Below, piece after piece: positions 26,007 to 32,703 of a DNA stretch of 64,000 nt. The DNA comes from Hymenobacter pini (GTDB lineage: Bacteria > Bacteroidota > Bacteroidia > Cytophagales > Hymenobacteraceae), in NCBI RefSeq assembly GCF_020421205.1, contig NZ_JAIZZH010000002.1, positions 930,001 to 994,000 of the forward strand. Reading direction: 5' to 3'. The position numbers and the translations under genes are program-made. The notes below the pieces were generated by a model. The model did not search any database. It saw only the letters and a program-made list of their open reading frames with translations, and was not told the DNA's origin. The first letter of the stretch is position 1. Every line of letters starts with the position of its first letter.

Positions 26007-26037
26007 CAAAATTAGCCCGAAATTTCGGGGCTGCAAA
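26007..26037 (-). promoter_or_regulatory. Consensus Bacteroidota promoter of the PDH E2 gene with internal palindrome
   Basis: On the minus strand, TTTG (26037-26034), 19 nt, TAATTTTG (26014-26007): an exact match to the Bacteroidota sigma-A consensus, 27 nt before the E2 ATG. A perfect 14-bp palindrome CCCGAAATTTCGGG (26016-26029) fills the spacer, the ideal place for a repressor to block RNA polymerase. Confidence 0.75.
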
Positions 26038-26087
26038 CCAAACCTGTGGTTGATAAAACCAGCCGCCGGTAGCGAATTTTCGCCTGT

Positions 26088-26711
26088 TTACACGGCCTCT
26101 TGCAAATGCCGCACATCCAGGAAGCTGCGCACGGTAAACAGGGAGCCGGTGAAGTCGAGCTGGTACAGGCACAGGTTATGGTGCTCGAAGCTGTCCATCT
26201 GGCTCAGGGGGTAGCCCAGGAGCTGGCACAGCAGTATGCGCATGGCCCGGCCGTGCATGCACACCAGCACAGTTTCCTCCTCGGGCCGGGAGGTGAGCAG
26301 GTTGATAACCGGGCGCTGCCGGGCCGCTACATCTTCGGGGCTTTCTCCACCCTGCAGGCGGGCACTGGTGCGGCCCGCCCGCCAATCCTGCAACACGGTG
26401 TGGTACTCCTCATCTTCTTCCGGAGTGATGCGGGTGCCCTCGCGCGTGCCCCAGCTAATTTCGTTGAGGCCGCCGTGCTGCTCATGAGGCAATCCCAATT
26501 CCAGAAACCCCTGCACCGATTGGTGGGTACGCTGCAGCAGCGACGTGTACACTTTGTCGAAGGGCACGTGGCGGTAGGCCGCAAAAAAGCGGGCCGCCTG
26601 CCGGTGGCCAGCCTCGTTCAGCGAAGAATCGACGCCGCTGCCCTGTACAATGCCGCGCACGTTGAAATCCGTCTGACCGTGGCGAATGAGGTAGATTTTT
26701 TTGACGCTCAT
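26088..26711 (-). CDS. Histidine phosphatase family protein
   Basis: A 207-residue enzyme of the phosphoglycerate-mutase-like histidine phosphatase superfamily. The catalytic RHG motif is at residues 9-11 (LIRHGQTDFN) with Arg near 59 (LLQRTHQS), Glu near 84 (NEISWGTREG) and the second His near 152 (VCMHGRAMR). These motifs fit broad-specificity phosphatases such as PhoE/CobC-type enzymes as well as mutases; the substrate is not defined. It is divergent from the menaquinone genes and upstream of, but probably not co-transcribed with, the E2 gene, which has its own promoter. Confidence 0.88.
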   Translation of the reverse strand: MSVKKIYLIRHGQTDFNVRGIVQGSGVDSSLNEAGHRQAARFFAAYRHVPFDKVYTSLLQRTHQSVQGFLELGLPHEQHGGLNEISWGTREGTRITPEEDEEYHTVLQDWRAGRTSARLQGGESPEDVAARQRPVINLLTSRPEEETVLVCMHGRAMRILLCQLLGYPLSQMDSFEHHNLCLYQLDFTGSLFTVRSFLDVRHLQEAV

Positions 26712-26813
26712 TTCCCGCTGATTTTGCTGTGGTTGCCTGTAAAGTACGGCCTTTTTAGGTACTGAGATGCGCTACCGTTCAGCCTCCGCAACCACAACCT
26801 GCCCAACGAACCG

Positions 26814-26821
26814 TACCTTTT
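26814..26821 (+). promoter_or_regulatory. Possible -7 element (TACCTTTT) of the men genes
   Basis: TACCTTTT differs from TAnnTTTG in the last base and lies 99 nt before the menI ATG. Confidence 0.3.
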
Positions 26822-26920
26822 CGCCGGAAACTGGTTATGTAGTGCAGTTTCTCATGCATCCTCTGAGCTTGACCAGCGGGCTTCCCTCCCTTGGTCATTT
26901 CTACCGTTCTTTCCGCCCCC

Positions 26921-27352
26921 ATGACGCTGGAGCAAATTAAACACTGGGTTGGCACCCGCCCCACCCTGGCCGACGCCCTCGGCATTGAACTTACGGCCCT
27001 CACCGATGACTACCTGGAAGGCCGCATGCCCGTGGATGGCCGCACCCATCAGCCCATGGGCTTGCTGCACGGCGGCGCTTCGGTGGCCCTGGCCGAAACC
27101 CTGGGCAGCGTAGGCGCTGCCACCAAAATTGACCCCACCCGCCAGGCGTGCGTGGGCCTCGAAATCAACGCCAATCACCTGAAAGGCGTGCGGGATGGCC
27201 ACGTAATTGGGCGAGCCACGCCATTACACATTGGCCGCAGCACGCAGGTGTGGGAAATCCGGATAACGCACGAGGAAACCGGCGCGCTGGTGTGCATCAG
27301 CCGCATTACTATGGCGGTAATTGACCTGCCGCAAACCAAGCCGCAGGCATGA
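26921..27352 (+). CDS. menI: 1,4-dihydroxy-2-naphthoyl-CoA thioesterase (hotdog fold)
   Basis: A 143-residue hotdog thioesterase closely resembling E. coli MenI/YdiI. The four active-site positions of that enzyme are all present with a constant offset: Gln44, His50, Glu59 and Ser63 in GRTHQPMGLLHGGASVALAETLGS. The reaction is hydrolysis of DHNA-CoA, the step after MenB in menaquinone synthesis. The position at the head of a men operon, with a 4-nt overlap (ATGA) to menF, supports this over a generic PaaI thioesterase. The ATG at 26921 is preferred over an upstream TTG. Confidence 0.82.
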   Translation: MTLEQIKHWVGTRPTLADALGIELTALTDDYLEGRMPVDGRTHQPMGLLHGGASVALAETLGSVGAATKIDPTRQACVGLEINANHLKGVRDGHVIGRATPLHIGRSTQVWEIRITHEETGALVCISRITMAVIDLPQTKPQA

Positions 27353-28569
27353 GTTCCTTGCAGCGCATAGCCTGGCAGCCCGATTTAGCCGTGCCTGACC
27401 GGCTACGGCGACTGGTGGCGCTGGCTCTTACCAGCGGCCGGCCCGTGGCCCTGTGGCGGCTGCCCAACGCCCAGCACGCCCGCTTGTGCCTGTGCCTGAA
27501 AACGGAATCGGCCTACGCCGGGCTGCCCCCGGCGCTGGAGGCCACAGCCCCGGCCGGCTTTGCCTTTTTTCCCTTCTGGGACTCCGACCACAACCCGCCG
27601 CTTTTCCTGCCCGCCGACTTGTTTTTTGACTTGGCTAAGCCCGAGGAAATTCAGGTAAGCCCGGCGGCCGCGGCCCGGCTCCCGGAGCTACGCCAGCGCT
27701 TCGCCACCCTCCCAAACACTGCCAATCTACCGTGGCACGTGAGCCGGCAGCCGGTGCCGGCCACGGCCTCGCGGGAGGACTATGAGGCCCTGGTAGCTGC
27801 GGGCGTAGCCGCCATTGAGGCGGGCACAGTGCGCAAGGTGGTATCCAGCCGGGCCGTGCGGCGGCCCCTGCCAGCCGGGTTTGATGCCTTGGCAGCATTT
27901 GAGCAGCTACAGGCGCGCTACCCCAATGCGTTTATCTCCTTGGTGAGTGCGCCGGGTGTGGGCACCTGGCTGGGAGCTACGCCGGAGGTGCTGGCGGAGG
28001 TGGATGAGCAGCACGTGTTCCGGACGATGGCGCTGGCCGGCACCCAGCCCCTGCTGCCCGGCATGAAGCCCGCCACCGCCCGCTGGGCCGGCAAAGACCT
28101 AGAGGAACACGCCATGGTGGCCCGTTACATCGTGAACTGCTTCAAGCAGCTGCGTCTGCGTGAGTACGACGAGCAGGGTCCCCGCGCCGTTACGGCCGGG
28201 CAGCTCCTGCACCTGCGCACGGATTTTGCCGTGCAGCTCGATGAAGTCCCCTTCCCCACCCTGGGCACCGATATGCTCCGGCTGCTACACCCCACCCCGG
28301 CCGTGGCCGGGGTACCCAAGCAGCCGGCCCTGGAGTTTCTGCGCCGGCATGAGGGCTACGACCGGGCTTACTACGCCGGATTTCTGGGCCCGGTAAACCT
28401 GCCCGAAACTGGCCAAGCCCGCCTCTACGTGAACCTGCGCTGCCTGCAGTTGCGCCCCCAGGAAGCCATCCTCTATGCCGGTACCGGACTGACCATTGAC
28501 TCGGAGCCGGCCCGGGAGTGGCAGGAAACCGAGCTGAAGCTGCGTACCGTAGGAGCCATTTTAGAATAA
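27349..28569 (+). CDS. menF: Isochorismate synthase
   Basis: A 406-residue chorismate-utilising enzyme that makes isochorismate, the first committed step of menaquinone synthesis. The catalytic general base is the Lys in VRKVVSSRA (near residue 164), equivalent to Lys147 of EntC; the Mg-binding segments GATPEVLAEV, LAGTQP and DLEEHAMVARYI are present. The start overlaps menI by 4 nt, so translation is coupled; menD begins 57 nt downstream. EntC/DhbC-type siderophore enzymes are similar but the context is clearly menaquinone. Confidence 0.9.
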   Translation: MSSLQRIAWQPDLAVPDRLRRLVALALTSGRPVALWRLPNAQHARLCLCLKTESAYAGLPPALEATAPAGFAFFPFWDSDHNPPLFLPADLFFDLAKPEEIQVSPAAAARLPELRQRFATLPNTANLPWHVSRQPVPATASREDYEALVAAGVAAIEAGTVRKVVSSRAVRRPLPAGFDALAAFEQLQARYPNAFISLVSAPGVGTWLGATPEVLAEVDEQHVFRTMALAGTQPLLPGMKPATARWAGKDLEEHAMVARYIVNCFKQLRLREYDEQGPRAVTAGQLLHLRTDFAVQLDEVPFPTLGTDMLRLLHPTPAVAGVPKQPALEFLRRHEGYDRAYYAGFLGPVNLPETGQARLYVNLRCLQLRPQEAILYAGTGLTIDSEPAREWQETELKLRTVGAILE

Positions 28570-28626
28570 TTTTTCGCTTACAGCCTGGGGCCCCGGCGCT
28601 CCGCCCCAGGTTCACGTATTCCGCCT

Positions 28627-30555
28627 ATGTCTTCCCTGCAAGCCGTTCATAATATCCCCGAAATCTGTGCCCGGCTGGGTGTTACCGACGTGGTGTTGTC
28701 GCCGGGCAGCCGGTGTGCGCCCCTCACTATTGCCTTTGCCCGCCATCCGGAAATACAGGTGCGTACGGTGCCCGATGAGCGGGCCGCCGCTTTCATCGGG
28801 CTAGGGCTGGCCCAGGCTCAGCGGCGGGCGGTGGCCTTGGTGTGTACCTCTGGCACGGCGGGCCTGAACTACGCTCCGGCCGTGGCGGAGGCCTATTTCC
28901 AGCAGATTCCGCTGCTAATATTCACCGCCGACCGCCCCCCGGAGTGGATTGACCAGCTCGACGGGCAGACTATTCGCCAAGCCGACTTGTATGGAGCCCA
29001 CGCCAAAGGCTCGTTCACTTTCCCCGCTGACACTACCCATCCGGATGCCCACTGGCACGCTGCCCGCATTGTGAGCGAAGCCGTGGGGTTGGCAGAACAG
29101 TTTCCGGCCGGCCCGGTGCAAATCAACGTACCGCTGCGGGAGCCTTTCTACCCAAAACAGGGCGAAGAGCTACGCTTCGAACCCGTGCGCGTAACGCGGG
29201 AGCTACCGGGTCGCCCGGTGCTGCCAACGGCGCAGCTCCAGGAGTTGCGCGAGGCCATCCGCAGTGCCAGCCGCGTGCTGGTGGTAGCGGGCCAGCACCG
29301 GTACGATGCCGATTTGCTGCTAGCGGTGCGGCAATTTGCGGCCACCTATCAAGTGCCAGTGGTGGGTGATTTGATTGCCAACCTGCACCTGCCCGCTGCC
29401 GCTGGCTACGACCAACGCAACAGCCCCTTGGGCCGCCAGGACGTGTTTATGGCCGTGCCGGAGGCTGGTTTGAAAGAGGCGCTGAAACCGGAATTGCTCA
29501 TCACCTTCGGTCAGTCGTTGATTTCCAAAGCCCTGAAGCTGTACCTCCGCAACGCCAAACCGGCACAGCACTGGCACATCCAACCCGCCGGGGCCGTTGC
29601 CGACACCTTCCAGTCGCTGACCAACATTGTGCGAATGGAGCCGGCTGATTTCTTCGCGGCGTTACGTTCTGGCTCATCTATCACCCCTGAACAAGAACAA
29701 GTTGCTGGCTCGATTCCAGTTAGTCCCACCGATTCGGTGAATCTGCGGGGATTCGAACCCAATCGGGGCCACGCCACCGCGCAAGATGCTACCCGCGTAG
29801 CCCCCCGCCCGCAACCGCTCGGAGAACCGGTGCGCCTGACGTGGGCCGCTGCTGATGCGGATGCTACGACCAAGGCCGCTTACCTCCGGCCCTGGCAGGC
29901 GGCCGAGAACTGGGCTACCGGCTTTCTACGGGAGTTTATGCAGCAGCCGAATCAGCCTTTCAATGAGTTTACGGCAATTTACCGGGCCCTGCAGCAGTTA
30001 CCGGACCGCACAGCCCTGCACCTTGCCAACAGCATGGCCGTGCGCTACGCTAATATCCTGGGGGTACCCGCGGGCCGGATGGTAGAAGTGTTTGCTAACC
30101 GGGGCACCAGCGGTATTGATGGCTGCACCAGCACGGCCGTGGGCGCGGCCCTGGCCCAACCCAACCGCCCGGTAGTCCTGCTCACCGGCGACGTGGCGTT
30201 TTTCTACGACCGGAACGCCTTCTGGCACAACTACCCCACGCCCAACCTGCGCGTAATTCTACTCAACAACCACGCGGGCGGCATTTTCCGGCTGATTGAT
30301 GGCCCCCGGCAGCAGCCGGAGCTGGAGGAGTTTTTCGAGACCCGCCAGCCACTCACGGCCGAGAATACCGCCCGGGATTTTAACCTGCGCTACCTCACGG
30401 CCCGGAGCTTCACGGAGCTAGAGTCGGCGCTACCCGTTTTCTTTGCACCCGAATCCGGCGCGAGTCTGCTCGAAATAACCACCAGCAGCCCCACCAACGC
30501 CGAGTTCTTTGAACAGTACCGCGCGGCGGTACGCACGTCTTTCTCCAACTTATAA
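28627..30555 (+). CDS. menD: SEPHCHC synthase MenD with an unusual linker insertion
   Basis: A ThDP-dependent enzyme (642 residues) joining isochorismate and 2-oxoglutarate. The N-terminal PYR domain ([22 protein letters not shown]), central domain ([12 protein letters not shown]) and C-terminal PP domain ([37 protein letters not shown]) are intact. The family is usually 550-590 residues; the excess lies at about residues 346-402, in the linker before the PP domain, and reads as low-complexity, repeat-like protein. Its DNA (29701-29765) resembles two tRNA 3' halves in convergent orientation. The insert keeps frame and misses catalytic elements, so activity is probably kept. Confidence 0.92.
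   Translation: MSSLQAVHNIPEICARLGVTDVVLSPGSRCAPLTIAFARHPEIQVRTVPDERAAAFIGLGLAQAQRRAVALVCTSGTAGLNYAPAVAEAYFQQIPLLIFTADRPPEWIDQLDGQTIRQADLYGAHAKGSFTFPADTTHPDAHWHAARIVSEAVGLAEQFPAGPVQINVPLREPFYPKQGEELRFEPVRVTRELPGRPVLPTAQLQELREAIRSASRVLVVAGQHRYDADLLLAVRQFAATYQVPVVGDLIANLHLPAAAGYDQRNSPLGRQDVFMAVPEAGLKEALKPELLITFGQSLISKALKLYLRNAKPAQHWHIQPAGAVADTFQSLTNIVRMEPADFFAALRSGSSITPEQEQVAGSIPVSPTDSVNLRGFEPNRGHATAQDATRVAPRPQPLGEPVRLTWAAADADATTKAAYLRPWQAAENWATGFLREFMQQPNQPFNEFTAIYRALQQLPDRTALHLANSMAVRYANILGVPAGRMVEVFANRGTSGIDGCTSTAVGAALAQPNRPVVLLTGDVAFFYDRNAFWHNYPTPNLRVILLNNHAGGIFRLIDGPRQQPELEEFFETRQPLTAENTARDFNLRYLTARSFTELESALPVFFAPESGASLLEITTSSPTNAEFFEQYRAAVRTSFSNL
29701..29765. other. Convergent tRNA 3'-half-like sequences inside menD
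   Basis: Plus strand from 29704: GCTGG-CTCGATT-CCAGT (T-arm geometry), then 7 nt TAGTCCC, then A-CC. Minus strand from about 29764: TTGGG-TTCGAAT-CCCCG, then CAGATTC, then A-CC. Both follow the 5-7-5-7-A-CC layout of positions 49-75 of a tRNA, and they meet tail to tail with a 5-nt GATTC between them. Neither has an anticodon arm, so these are not tRNA genes. Confidence 0.6.
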
Positions 30556-30571
30556 GGTAACTGCCCCTCTC

Positions 30572-31396
30572 ATGGCCGAACAACTTACCTGGACCCCGAT
30601 TAAGGAGTTCCGCGAAATTCTCTTCACGCAGGCTGGCGGCATCGCCAAAATCAGCATCAACCGTCCACAGGTGCACAACGCCTTCACGCCCCTCACGGTG
30701 CAGGAGATGATTGAAGCCATGGACATCTGCCGCAACCGCACCGACATCGGCGTGATTATCCTGACCGGCGAGGGTGGCAAGGCCTTCTGCTCGGGCGGCG
30801 ACCAGAGCGTGCGGGGCCACGGCGGCTACGTAGGCGAGGACACGGTGCCCCGCCTGAACGTGCTGGACCTGCAAAAAATGATTCGCTCCATCCCGAAGCC
30901 CGTAATTGCCATGGTGGCCGGCTGGGCCATCGGGGGTGGCCACGTACTGCACGTGGTGTGCGACCTGACCATTGCCGCCGAAAACGCCCGCTTCGGCCAG
31001 ACCGGCCCCAAAGTAGGCTCGTTCGATGGTGGCTTCGGGGCTTCGTATCTGGCGCGCATTGTGGGTCAGAAGAAGGCCCGAGAAATCTGGTTCCTCTGCG
31101 ACCAGTACGACGCCCAGGAGGCCCTCGACATGGGTCTGGTAAACAAAGTGGTGCCGCTGGATAAGCTGGAGGAAACCACCGTGGCCTGGTGCCACAAAAT
31201 TCTGGAGAAAAGCCCTCTGGCCCTGCGCATGCTCAAATCGTCGTTCAACGCTGAGCTGGACGGGCAGGCTGGTATTCAGGAGCTGGCCGGCAACGCCACG
31301 CTACTATACTACCTCTCGGAGGAAGCCAAAGAAGGCAAAAACGCCTTCATCGAGAAGCGGAAGCCCGATTTCGATAAGTATCCGAAGTTCCCGTAG
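30572..31396 (+). CDS. menB: 1,4-dihydroxy-2-naphthoyl-CoA synthase
   Basis: A 274-residue crotonase-fold enzyme closing the second ring of the menaquinone head group. Oxyanion-hole and active-site motifs are [21 protein letters not shown] and the [18 protein letters not shown] block, nearly identical to E. coli MenB. The QTGPKVG segment has Gly where mycobacterial-type enzymes have Asp, the mark of the bicarbonate-dependent type I class. The ATG at 30572 lies 16 nt after menD. A terminator follows, so the operon menI-F-D-B ends here; menC and menA are absent from the window. Confidence 0.95.
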   Translation: MAEQLTWTPIKEFREILFTQAGGIAKISINRPQVHNAFTPLTVQEMIEAMDICRNRTDIGVIILTGEGGKAFCSGGDQSVRGHGGYVGEDTVPRLNVLDLQKMIRSIPKPVIAMVAGWAIGGGHVLHVVCDLTIAAENARFGQTGPKVGSFDGGFGASYLARIVGQKKAREIWFLCDQYDAQEALDMGLVNKVVPLDKLEETTVAWCHKILEKSPLALRMLKSSFNAELDGQAGIQELAGNATLLYYLSEEAKEGKNAFIEKRKPDFDKYPKFP

Positions 31397-31419
31397 CCCC
31401 GGCGTTACGCAGTATGCAG

Positions 31420-31452
31420 CGGCCCGCTCCTTCGTAGAGCGGGCCGTTTTAT
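31420..31452 (+). terminator. Rho-independent terminator after menB
   Basis: A 10-bp perfect stem (31420-31429 with 31437-31446), 7-nt loop and T4 tail, 23 nt after the menB stop. Confidence 0.88.
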
Positions 31453-31558
31453 GTTAAGACAGCACCGACTGCGGCCTTACTCCTGCGCGGCCATCCACTA
31501 TATTGACCCCATTGTCTGCCGGAGTCAACAAAACTAGGTTTCGGGGCCGGCACACAGT

Positions 31559-31566
31559 TAGCTTTT
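31559..31566 (+). promoter_or_regulatory. -7-like element (TAGCTTTT)
   Basis: TAGCTTTT differs from TAnnTTTG by its last base and lies 24 nt before the ATG at 31591. Confidence 0.4.
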
Positions 31567-31590
31567 CGTTCACTATTCAGGCAGTTAAGA

Positions 31591-32103
31591 ATGGCCGAAT
31601 ACCGGGTTCAATCAACTGACAAGCGCACCTTTGCCCTGCTTACTGACGGGACTATGTTGGGCCAGCTGTGTTACGCGGAGTGGTTTTCCTTTAAGGCAAC
31701 ACTAACCATGCCCGATGGCACCAGCCTGCGCGCCGAGCCCCGCGGGTTTTGGGGCACCACCATAGAAGTGAAGGAACACGACGCCGTGCGCCTCAGTTTT
31801 AAAATGCACTGGAACGGCAGTATTGTGCTAAAGTCCCGGCTCGGTGAAGAAGGCCGGGTATTCGTGCTGAAAAACCGCTCGGTGCTGAAAAACGATTACG
31901 TGCTACTGAGCAAGGAGGGCCAGGAGCTGCTGCATCTGCAGCCGAATTTCAAGTGGCGAACCGGCAACTACGAGTATGCCATCAGCAGTGCGGCGGAGTT
32001 TGAGCAGTTGGCGGCCAAACATATGCTGCTGCTCTGTGCTACCCACTGCACCAACTATTACTTGGCCATGCTGACCTCTTCGGTGCTGCTGGCAGCTACT
32101 TGA
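31591..32103 (+). CDS. Hypothetical protein, beta-rich
   Basis: A 170-residue protein of unknown function with no signal peptide. The first 130 residues alternate short hydrophobic strands and charged turns (FALLTDGTMLGQL, GSIVLKSRLGEEGRVFVLK, YVLLSKEGQELLHLQPNF), a pattern like tubby/LURP-type twelve-stranded barrels, and the last 30 residues form a hydrophobic helix (HMLLLCATHCTNYYLAMLTSSVLLAA) that may be a membrane segment. I recognise no family with certainty. It begins the set of genes that separates menB from menE. Confidence 0.6.
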   Translation: MAEYRVQSTDKRTFALLTDGTMLGQLCYAEWFSFKATLTMPDGTSLRAEPRGFWGTTIEVKEHDAVRLSFKMHWNGSIVLKSRLGEEGRVFVLKNRSVLKNDYVLLSKEGQELLHLQPNFKWRTGNYEYAISSAAEFEQLAAKHMLLLCATHCTNYYLAMLTSSVLLAAT

Positions 32104-32174
32104 TGCGCTGGGTCCATTTATACAATCCACTCCGTTTGTGCGGTACAGGGCAGACGTGCCGGTTGGATAGCACG

Positions 32175-32182
32175 TATCTTCG
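32175..32182 (+). promoter_or_regulatory. -7 element (TATCTTCG)
   Basis: TATCTTCG, one change from TAnnTTTG, 32 nt before the ATG at 32214. Confidence 0.45.
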
Positions 32183-32213
32183 CGTATTCGTCCGTCTTTT
32201 CAAGCGCTCCACT

Positions 32214-32573
32214 ATGAAATCCTTTTTGTTGCTAGTGCTGCTTACTGGGGCAGCACCCGCGTTGCGTGCTCAGTCGACTACTTCTCCGCCTCAAACCGCT
32301 TCTGCCACGCCTACTCAAATAGTGGAAGCCTCCTGCGGACAGTGTCGCCTGGGCCTGCCGGGTAAAGGCTGCGACCTGGCTGTGCGCATTGATGGCAAAG
32401 CCTACTTTGTGGACGGGACGAACATCGACTCCCACGGCGACGCCCACGCCAAGGATGGCTTTTGCCAGGCTATCCGCAAAGCTGAAGTTCAGGGCACGGT
32501 CGTGAACAACCGCTTCGTGGCTACCTCCTTTCGCCTGCTGCCTGAGCCGACGGCGGCAAAACCTGCTCCTTAA
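32214..32573 (+). CDS. Small exported Cys-containing protein, DUF6370-like
   Basis: A 119-residue exported protein: signal peptide MKSFLLLVLLTGAAPALRA followed by a Thr/Ser/Ala linker and a 70-residue core with a CGQC pair, a further GC in KGCDLAVRIDGKAY, and a Cys in DGFCQAIRKAEVQG. The pattern (VEASCGQC, VDGTNIDSHGDAHAKDGFC) matches a small Bacteroidota/proteobacterial family I know as DUF6370, of unknown function; the two pairs of Cys and three His/Asp suggest metal binding or disulfides. ATG 32214 is fixed by the signal peptide and the -7 element. A terminator follows. Confidence 0.72.
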   Translation: MKSFLLLVLLTGAAPALRAQSTTSPPQTASATPTQIVEASCGQCRLGLPGKGCDLAVRIDGKAYFVDGTNIDSHGDAHAKDGFCQAIRKAEVQGTVVNNRFVATSFRLLPEPTAAKPAP

Positions 32574-32597
32574 TTCTGTAAGCATCCGGCTTCGCAC

Positions 32598-32629
32598 AGC
32601 ATCAGCACGTAACGGCTGATGCTTTTTTG
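32598..32629 (+). terminator. Rho-independent terminator
   Basis: Stem AGCATCAG / CTGATGCT with a 10-nt loop and a T6 tail, 25 nt after the small exported protein gene. Confidence 0.85.
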
Positions 32630-32703
32630 TGCTATGCGCGTTGTCTCGTCGTTCCTGCGCGGGGGCAGCCCCAGGCTTTTTCTGACTTTTCTTTCGTTGT
32701 TGT

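Noticed and set aside
24289..26214. A 641-codon open frame on the plus strand opposite the PDH E2 gene
   Set aside because: It is Gly/Ser/Arg-rich, mirrors the Ala/Pro linkers and GC-rich third positions of E2, has no domain signature and no promoter of its own.
29701..29765. A real tRNA gene inside menD
   Set aside because: Only T-arm plus acceptor 3' strands are present; there is no D-arm, anticodon arm or matching 5' acceptor strand.
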